From NCBI GenBank assembly GCA_910585395.1, contig CAJUCK010000016.1, forward strand, positions 4,644 to 15,590: a stretch of 10,947 nucleotides of DNA, read 5' to 3'. Position numbers and translations under genes: made by a program. Positions 1 to 5,517 of this stretch are shown here, in pieces (positions within the stretch are counted from its first letter, which is position 1; the number at the start of each line of letters is the position of its first letter). This stretch comes from an uncultured Lachnospiraceae bacterium (GTDB lineage Bacteria; Bacillota; Clostridia; Lachnospirales; Lachnospiraceae). The notes below the pieces were generated by a model, which made no database searches, was not told where the DNA came from, and saw nothing but the letters and a program-made list of their open reading frames with translations.

Positions 1-114
1 ATGGAGAACGGTGAAATACAGGTAAAAGAGGTGTTAGATGACGTTCAGGTATTTTGGGCGGCAGGGATGGATGAGAGGCAGATGTTTGAAACGATGATAG
101 ATATATTGAAATAG
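1..114 (+). CDS. 3' end of an unidentified gene (partial)
   Basis: Frame 1 is open from the first base and ends at TAG 112-114, giving 37 residues that end in ETMIDILK. The window happens to open on an ATG, but no upstream sequence is available, so I cannot tell whether this is a true start or an internal Met of a longer protein. The piece is acidic, with no cysteines and no motif I recognise. It lies 126 nt upstream of the precursor gene on the same strand, so it could belong to an earlier member of the same locus or be unrelated. No function is proposed. Confidence 0.4.
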   Translation: MENGEIQVKEVLDDVQVFWAAGMDERQMFETMIDILK

Positions 115-128
115 ATGATTTAGATGCT

Positions 129-177
129 AAAACATACGGACAATCATGAGTGGTCACATGAAAATAATGTATGTTTT
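129..177. promoter_or_regulatory. Inverted repeat upstream of the precursor gene, possible operator
   Basis: A perfect 9-bp inverted repeat, AAAACATAC (129-137) and GTATGTTTT (169-177), has its centre within half a base of a shorter dyad, CATG (145-148) and CATG (157-160). A TATATA stretch at 181-186 could be a -10 box, but no good -35 box precedes it. This arrangement would suit a promoter that depends on an activator. The repeat lies about 60 nt before the precursor ATG. It could instead be an RNA hairpin. No regulator family is assigned. Confidence 0.3.
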
Positions 178-240
178 GCATATATAACCCTAAGGGGAGT
201 ATTTTAAGTGTGAGAATTTATAAGAAAGAAGGAATGTGAG

Positions 241-393
241 ATGAAAAAAAAATTAGTCAAAACAAGAAACACTCGGAAAGATACACTTGAAGCAATGAAA
301 AGATGTACATGTGGTTGTAAAAATTGTAGTGGAGGAGGATCTTTTTCTGTTGAAGAAGGAGCTAAAGGGTCTGCAATAACTTATTTAGATTAG
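241..393 (+). CDS. Cys-rich RiPP precursor peptide (CLI_3235/Clo7bot-like)
   Basis: The ORF encodes 50 residues from ATG 241, with an AAGGAA ribosome site at 229-234 and stop TAG 391-393. The N-terminal half (1-21) is basic, with a KKLVK start and a DTLEAM segment at 14-19. This resembles the leaders I remember for clostridial Cys-rich precursors (CLI_3235 and Clo7bot families), where a TLEA- or TVEA-like stretch precedes the cysteines. The core has Cys22, Cys24, Cys26 and Cys29, followed by Gly31-33 and a Ser/Gly/Ala-rich tail ending in ITYLD. It lies about 0.9 kb upstream of a radical SAM/SPASM maturase on the same strand. The inferred role is substrate of that maturase, with thioether links from Cys to downstream residues as in ranthipeptide-type products. 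No leader cleavage site or peptidase is evident. The family call is from memory, but the pairing of a Cys-rich peptide with a SPASM maturase is clear. Confidence 0.75.
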   Translation: MKKKLVKTRNTRKDTLEAMKRCTCGCKNCSGGGSFSVEEGAKGSAITYLD

Positions 394-529
394 TGTGTAA
401 CTTTTAATTTTAAATTATAAGATGTGGCCACAAGTATATTTAAGAGATTCTTCTTAATTATTCTATTCTCGTGAATAATAAACAAAGAGGAATTACTTGT
501 ACATATGTTGTAAATTTCACGAGGATTAA

Positions 530-555
530 ATACCCCGCAGATTTCTGCGGGGTAT
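530..555 (+). terminator. Strong hairpin after the precursor gene, terminator or attenuator
   Basis: The arms ATACCCCGCAG (530-540) and CTGCGGGGTAT (545-555) are perfectly complementary over 11 bp around an ATTT loop. This is the only GC-rich element in an AT-rich spacer. The following bases (AAAATAATTTTGTT) form a weak, interrupted T tract. It lies 136 nt after the precursor stop and well before the maturation operon. It could end most precursor transcripts and allow limited read-through, so that substrate outnumbers enzymes, or it could stabilise the precursor mRNA 3' end. Confidence 0.6.
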
Positions 556-624
556 AAAATAATTTTGTTATATGCTATTTTTAATAAATATTTGGAGAAG
601 TGTTGCAATTAATTTTTAACATAA

Positions 625-1279
625 AGTATTTTTAATGTGAATAGCTGTTTGAAAAAATGTGGCACAGAGTTTTGATAAATAATAGATTTGAACAAGATAA
701 TACAGAGAATAGTGATTTTGTCTAACAATGTTATTATACAATGAAAGAATAAAATTGGTAGATTTAATCAATATTTTTACAATTATTTTAAATTTTGCTC
801 TGCTTTCACTGTTTAGACTGTTCACTTTTTTCCATATAAAGGCTTTGAAATATTTGGAGTGAATAAGGCATATATCAATATCATTTTCGTGAAAAATAGA
901 AATCCCATATTTTCCAATGAATTCTATGTAAACATAGTAGTAATTATACTTGATGAGTCAGTTACAAAATTTTTGAATAATTGAGTTGATGGTTGAAAAA
1001 GGTTTCTGTTTTTTATTGAAATTTTTCATCCCTGTTAGTACCTGTAGTGTATGGGATTGTTCCATATAAGAATTATAAAATATAGCGTGGTGGTACAACA
1101 TTTTTAGGGTTTGTTTGTGCCTTGAGTGAAGTGAAAGAAGTGTTAAAAAGTATGATAAAATCATCGGTTTTTATAGGAACTTTGAGATAGCTTGTCCAGC
1201 AAAAGCGATATCATTTGTAAAAGATGCAGATTGTAGAATGGTGTATAAAAAATTAGTAAATAAAGGTAATTCAAATTGA
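625..1279 (+). pseudogene. Possible decayed ORF in the long precursor-operon spacer
   Basis: The 904 nt between the precursor stop (393) and the next start (1298) hold no intact gene I can support. Frame 1 from 625 reads through several in-frame stops and then stays open from 817 to 984 (56 codons, with segments such as GFEIFGVNKAYIN and FYVNIVVIILDE). From 977 the reading looks better in frame 2, interrupted by stops and then open from 1130 to 1279 (KYDKIIGFYRNFEIACPAKA, then FVKDADCRMVYKKL). This pattern suggests one gene inactivated by nonsense mutations and a frameshift near 977-984. I do not recognise the family. Long open stretches occur by chance in AT-rich DNA, so confidence is low. 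The region is otherwise AT-rich, with only short dyads. Confidence 0.22.
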
Positions 1280-1297
1280 GAGAAAGGGAGTGGATTA

Positions 1298-2575
1298 ATG
1301 TATATTTTAGCAGAACAGGCAGAAAAGAGACTTCAGGAGATTCTGCTGCAGGCAGTTCATGAAACAGAGTATTACCGGAGGTTTTTCAAAAATACTAAAT
1401 TAGAACCAGTAGGTAATTATTTTAAATTATCTGATTTTCCATTACTGACACGGCAGGCTATTCAGTGGGAACGTAGTAATTTTCTATGTAATAAGTATCA
1501 GCGTTATCCAGATATTGATTACTTGTTGTTAAAACGCAGTTTTGGAATTCTGGGTAATCCGTTAGAAATCTATTGGGACAGTCGGGATGATGAGCGTTCG
1601 CATTCATTTTTATGGGAATATAGAAAAAAGAGATTTGCTATCACTGCTGATGAAAAATGCTGTATATTCCGTACAGCAGAATATGCAGGCAACAAGATTA
1701 TGGATATTATATCAAAGCGTCTGAGTCGGGATGGAAAAGTATTGTCATTTTCTATGCAGAATTTGTCACCGGAAAGATTAAGATGGTGTTGGGATGTTAT
1801 TTTGGAATTTAATCCATCATGGATAGTTATTCCTCCAGGCGTTGCATTAATGCTGGCAGAAAACATAGAAACAGAAAATCAGCCATTACCATCTAAATTG
1901 CGGTATATTGAATTATACGGAGAATCGTTTGATTTAGATGAGGAAGCTGCCATCAGGAATATGTTTCATGCGCAGATAGGCAATATATATGCAACACAAG
2001 CATCTGGAGTTATAGCAGCTTCGTGTGAACATGGACATTTGCATATTTTCCCAGAAAATATAATTGCAGAAGTAATTCGAGATGGTAAGCCTGTTATGGA
2101 TGAAGAAGGATATATTCATGTTACTTCTCTTCAGAACACTGCAATGCCGTTAATACGTTTGAACACTGACGATTGTGGCATTTTGCAGTCAGAGCATTGC
2201 ATTTGTGGGCAGGAATCTCCTGTGTTACGGTTGACGCGGAAAAGAAAATGCAATTTTATTATAAATTCATCTGGGAGGAAAATTAGTGCTTTCCTGCTGA
2301 GAAGTCTGGCAGAATATACAAACGAAGAAGTGTCACGATGTTTGGCGCATATCCGATTTAAGCAGAATGGTTGTGACAGTATGGATGTTATTCTGTGCAC
2401 TAAACCAGCATTTTCTGGTTGGAGCCAAGAGACAGCTCGGGTATTTCGAGAAAAGTTGGAAGATCCTGAACTTGAACAGATGCAGTGGAACTTTATCTAC
2501 GAGAATCTGTGTGAAACAGATGAAAAACAAATAGAAGAACATCTATTTTTTGAATCGTGGGAGGGAGAAAAATAA
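1298..2575 (+). CDS. Divergent PaaK-like adenylate-forming protein of a peptide maturation system
   Basis: The 425-residue protein has the overall layout of the phenylacetate-CoA ligase (PaaK/CapK) branch of adenylate-forming enzymes. The N-terminal helix ends in YYRRFF (25-30). The equivalent of the Gly/Ser-rich nucleotide loop is RSFGILGNP (80-88), followed by LEIYW. The equivalent of the Y-G-T-T-E motif is YATQAS (231-236). CEHGHLHIFPENI (243-255) and AMPLIRLNTDDCG (282-294) replace the family's EHGHLH...EN and AMPLIRY-T-G-D-x-G, and CICG-x-E-x-P lies at 301-308. Several catalytic positions therefore differ from active ligases: TSGSTG became RSFGILG and TGD became TDD. PaaK enzymes activate a carboxylate with ATP. 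Here activity may be altered or lost. ATG 1298 follows GAAAGGGAG (1282-1290) and begins the maturation operon. A partnership with the carrier-like protein downstream is inferred. Confidence 0.7.
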   Translation: MYILAEQAEKRLQEILLQAVHETEYYRRFFKNTKLEPVGNYFKLSDFPLLTRQAIQWERSNFLCNKYQRYPDIDYLLLKRSFGILGNPLEIYWDSRDDERSHSFLWEYRKKRFAITADEKCCIFRTAEYAGNKIMDIISKRLSRDGKVLSFSMQNLSPERLRWCWDVILEFNPSWIVIPPGVALMLAENIETENQPLPSKLRYIELYGESFDLDEEAAIRNMFHAQIGNIYATQASGVIAASCEHGHLHIFPENIIAEVIRDGKPVMDEEGYIHVTSLQNTAMPLIRLNTDDCGILQSEHCICGQESPVLRLTRKRKCNFIINSSGRKISAFLLRSLAEYTNEEVSRCLAHIRFKQNGCDSMDVILCTKPAFSGWSQETARVFREKLEDPELEQMQWNFIYENLCETDEKQIEEHLFFESWEGEK

Positions 2576-4020
2576 TGAGGACAGAAGATAAACCATTTAT
2601 CCATATGATGAAAACGCCATTGAGCAATTATTTATATGATGTAAATACAAATATGTTTGTGGGGTTGGATGAAAATACATATATACATCTTAAGAAAGTA
2701 GAGCAGGGGGAATGTGGATTGGAAGATTCTGACGATGAGTGTATTAGACGAAATATGGATATATTACTTGAACAGGGCTTTTTATCTGTAAAACATCCGA
2801 AAGAGATCCGGCATGGACACAGTGACTTGATTGACTGGTACTTAAATGAGAATATTAGACAAATCGCATTACAGGTAACACAGCAGTGCAATTTTCGATG
2901 TGCCTATTGTGTCTATTGTGCAGGTGATTTTGAATTACAGAGGAATCATTCTTCTAAACGAATGCCAATTGAAACTGCATTGGCTGCTGTAGATTTTTTT
3001 ATTGCCCGATGTGGTAATCAAGAGCATCCAGCTATTGCTTTTTATGGAGGGGAGCCGTTATTAGAATTTCCGATTATTCAGAAAGTGGTAGAGTATGCTG
3101 AAGATAAAATGTATGGGAAAAAATTGACATTTGCAATTACCACAAATGCATCTTTGCTTACGGTAGATATTGCCCGATTTTTTATGGAACATAATTTTGT
3201 AACGACTATCAGTTTAGATGGTACACCTGAAACTCATGACAAATCAAGGAGGTTTGCCAATGATGGTCGGGGTAGTTTTGCTGTGATTCAGGATAATTTA
3301 AAAAAAATAATGGAACATTGTCCAGAGTTCAAGTTTTCTTTTAATATTGTGACAGATCCTAGATTTCCTTGCGATTCTATACATCAGCTATTTAGCAAAA
3401 ATAGTCTTTTTAGAAAGGCACGAGTAACATCAACATTGATTAATGATCAATTCTCAGTGGAGAAAACTGTTCCGGGGGATGTTTTTTTGTATCAGCATGA
3501 CCAGTATATGTTCCAAAGTTATTTGTCGCTTCTAGGCATATATGACAGGAATAATGTTTCTCGTGTAGCTTTTGCAGAGTTAATCAGTAGTTTTGAGCAA
3601 ATAAAGGACAGTATGAAACCATCAAAATCTCTTCCTGATGTAGCGGCGCCTGGTGGGCCGTGTATTGCAGGAGAAATGCGTTTGTTTGTTAATACAGATG
3701 GCAACCTCTTTCCTTGTGAGCGTGTTAGTGAGACATCAGAAGTTATGAATATTGGAAACTTGTGGGATGGATTTGATTATAGCAAGGTCGATAGGCTTTT
3801 AAATATTGCTCAGTCTACGGCAGAAAAGTGTAAAAATTGCTGGGCGTTTCAGCATTGCATACTTTGTTGTACACACAGTGATAATTGTGGGGAGCTGTCT
3901 GCGGCTTTGCGTCTTTCACAGTGTAATAGAGTACGTGCGCAGGTAGAAGAGACATTCAGGAATTATCTCTGGATGAGGGAATTTGATATTCCTTATGATA
4001 TGATGAAGCAGGAGGTTTGA
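2575..4020 (+). CDS. ccpM: Radical SAM/SPASM Cys-rich peptide maturase (CcpM type)
   Basis: The start chosen is ATG 2575, which shares its A with the upstream TAA. GGGAGGGAG at 2559-2567 is well placed for it, whereas a GTG at 2557 would put the ribosome site inside the coding region. The product has 481 residues. The N-terminal ~95 residues are typical of the substrate-recognition region of SPASM maturases. The radical SAM core has C105-x3-C109-x2-C112 for the SAM-binding 4Fe-4S cluster, YGGEPLL (157-163) and SLDGTPETHD (213-222). The C-terminal SPASM domain has C363-x12-G-x4-C381, then C419-x2-C422-x5-C428-x3-C432 and C450, which fits the published SPASM pattern and would bind two auxiliary clusters. 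Extra cysteines lie at 115, 431 and 438. It should act in the cytoplasm, probably making thioether links in the precursor at 241. The symbol follows the CcpM family name by recall; a related SPASM maturase is the fallback. Confidence 0.85.
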   Translation: MRTEDKPFIHMMKTPLSNYLYDVNTNMFVGLDENTYIHLKKVEQGECGLEDSDDECIRRNMDILLEQGFLSVKHPKEIRHGHSDLIDWYLNENIRQIALQVTQQCNFRCAYCVYCAGDFELQRNHSSKRMPIETALAAVDFFIARCGNQEHPAIAFYGGEPLLEFPIIQKVVEYAEDKMYGKKLTFAITTNASLLTVDIARFFMEHNFVTTISLDGTPETHDKSRRFANDGRGSFAVIQDNLKKIMEHCPEFKFSFNIVTDPRFPCDSIHQLFSKNSLFRKARVTSTLINDQFSVEKTVPGDVFLYQHDQYMFQSYLSLLGIYDRNNVSRVAFAELISSFEQIKDSMKPSKSLPDVAAPGGPCIAGEMRLFVNTDGNLFPCERVSETSEVMNIGNLWDGFDYSKVDRLLNIAQSTAEKCKNCWAFQHCILCCTHSDNCGELSAALRLSQCNRVRAQVEETFRNYLWMREFDIPYDMMKQEV

Positions 4021-4024
4021 TATT

Positions 4025-5158
4025 ATGCGTATGATTATGTTTCCTTATGGGAGCGACTGTGAACCAATCATTCGCCATGCAGGGTTGCTGGATGCGAACT
4101 ATAAAATAGCGGCTTTGGTTTCACCAGGCGGATGGGGGCTGGCAGGAAAAGAAATAACAATGAAGAATAGCAGGGTGGCGTTACCCATTTATGAAAGAAT
4201 CCAAGATGTGACGGAAGAATATGACACACTTTTTATTCCATCTTTTGATACGCTTGATGAAGAAGTGGAAAACCGACTGGTGGATGAGATGCTGAATATG
4301 ATTTCTGACTTATTACATATTGTTTGCGTCGCAAATCTTACGGACAAGAATCGCAAAAAATTGCAAGATGCATGTTACATGGAAAATGTGCTATGTAATT
4401 TTCTGTATTTTGCTGAAGATAAAGGACCAGAAATATACGGTTTGACAGAGCCAATTGAGAAGTATCCGTCTTTACAGACATTGGATGTTCCCGTGATAAT
4501 TGTGGCTGGAGAATGGGAGAAAACTGACAAATTTGAAGTTTCTTTGGCATTGCGAGAACGATTCTTACGGGAAGGCTATCGTGTATCCCAAGTTGGTTCT
4601 AGAAATGGCTGTGAGATGTTTGGTTTCCATTCTTTTCCTCATTTTATGTTCCACAAAGAAGTGGATGCCATAGACAAAATTATTTATTTTAACCGATGGA
4701 TTGTACAGATGGTAAAGGAAGAGCAACCGGATTTGATAATGATAACGATACCTGGAGCAATGCAGAATTTCAATGAGCAGTTAACTAGAGGATTTGGTGT
4801 GCTCCATCATCAAGTGTTTCAAGCCGTCATACCTGATATTTTTGTGATGTGTACATTTTATATGTCTGCTGATGAAGATGCACTAGAAGAATTGTCTAGA
4901 ATTTGTCAATATAAATTTAGCGTACCGGTGGACGCATATCATATGTCTAATTTGCTGATTGATATAAATGAGTCAGAGGCACAGAGACAAATCATTACGA
5001 ACAGCATATATCGTAAGTCAGTTTCAAAAGCAATTGTGGAAAATGGTTCAGATAGTTCGATTCCAATATTTAATATGTTGGAGCAAGAGGATTGTGACCA
5101 AATGGTTGAAATGATACTTGAAAAGCTGACACCAAAAGATGTCCAGATTGTTTTCTGA
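4025..5158 (+). CDS. Peptide maturation system protein, TIGR04066-like
   Basis: The 377-residue cytoplasmic protein starts at ATG 4025, 9 nt after AGGAGG (4010-4015) that overlaps the end of the maturase gene. It seems to have two alpha/beta halves. Residues 1-130 look like a small Rossmann-type domain (MIMFPYGSDCEP; LVSPGGWGLAGKEI at 31-44; YDTLFIPSFDTL at 66-77). Residues 155-375 begin with a beta strand VPVIIV, then AGEWEKTDKFEVSLALRERF and GYRVSQVGSRNG. The strand, loop, KT and helix resemble a P-loop, but the loop lacks the full G-x4-G-K-S/T. No enzyme motif is recognisable. As I recall, proteins with this architecture always accompany CcpM-type radical SAM genes in clostridia and have no known function. 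Its position between the maturase and the carrier-like gene supports a role in the same complex. Confidence 0.7.
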   Translation: MRMIMFPYGSDCEPIIRHAGLLDANYKIAALVSPGGWGLAGKEITMKNSRVALPIYERIQDVTEEYDTLFIPSFDTLDEEVENRLVDEMLNMISDLLHIVCVANLTDKNRKKLQDACYMENVLCNFLYFAEDKGPEIYGLTEPIEKYPSLQTLDVPVIIVAGEWEKTDKFEVSLALRERFLREGYRVSQVGSRNGCEMFGFHSFPHFMFHKEVDAIDKIIYFNRWIVQMVKEEQPDLIMITIPGAMQNFNEQLTRGFGVLHHQVFQAVIPDIFVMCTFYMSADEDALEELSRICQYKFSVPVDAYHMSNLLIDINESEAQRQIITNSIYRKSVSKAIVENGSDSSIPIFNMLEQEDCDQMVEMILEKLTPKDVQIVF

Positions 5159-5204
5159 CATGATAAAGAGCAGACATTAAAGTATTTTTCATGGAGGTGA
5201 AAGG

Positions 5205-5510
5205 ATGGATGATGAAAAGAGAACAGCGATTATCTTAGAAGAGATTCGTAAAGAAATAAAAACACTCTTACATGACAGGTTTGGTTTAAAAAAGGGCATT
5301 ATGTCAGAGAGTGTAGAAGGTAATTTCTTTGGGAGACGTGGTCTGTTGAACCCCCGGGAACTGACATACTTAGCATATATGTTGGAGATTCGATATAACA
5401 TTCAGTTTAGCATGAAAGAATATGACGATCAAAGATTTTATAATTTGGCAGGGCTGTCAGAAATTGTTATGGAAATGGTGACGGAAAAATCTCACAGGGA
5501 AGGAGACTGA
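5205..5510 (+). CDS. Acyl carrier-related protein of the peptide maturation system
   Basis: The 101-residue protein starts at ATG 5205 after GGAGGTG (5193-5199). Its size and its segment MLEIRYNIQF (59-68) match the third part of an acyl carrier protein (ACP), where ALE-x-x-F-G-I follows the attachment site. Later, NLAGLSEIV (80-88) matches the T-x-x-D-L-x-x-x-V helix. Where a true ACP has D-S-L with the phosphopantetheine serine, this one reads GLLNPREL (46-53), so the serine position is Asn49 or Pro50. Unless another residue is used, it cannot carry a phosphopantetheine arm. It may be a structural or peptide-docking relative of ACP. It lies in the operon after the TIGR04066-like gene and 7 nt before the permease, and matches my recollection of the family 'peptide maturation system acyl carrier-related protein'. 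Confidence 0.7.
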   Translation: MDDEKRTAIILEEIRKEIKTLLHDRFGLKKGIMSESVEGNFFGRRGLLNPRELTYLAYMLEIRYNIQFSMKEYDDQRFYNLAGLSEIVMEMVTEKSHREGD

Positions 5511-5517
5511 TAAAACG

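Noticed and set aside
423..432. TGTGGCCACA palindrome as an operator
   Set aside because: It is a perfect 10-bp palindrome but isolated, not extended by its flanks and not near a promoter-like sequence.
390..825. Minus-strand ORFs of 69-72 codons in the precursor-operon spacer
   Set aside because: They are AT-driven (rich in Ile, Asn, Leu), have no recognisable domain, and one runs straight through the hairpin at 530-555.
2557..2574. Upstream GTG start for the radical SAM gene
   Set aside because: It would place the GGGAGGGAG ribosome site within the coding region. ATG 2575, overlapping the previous stop, is better supported.
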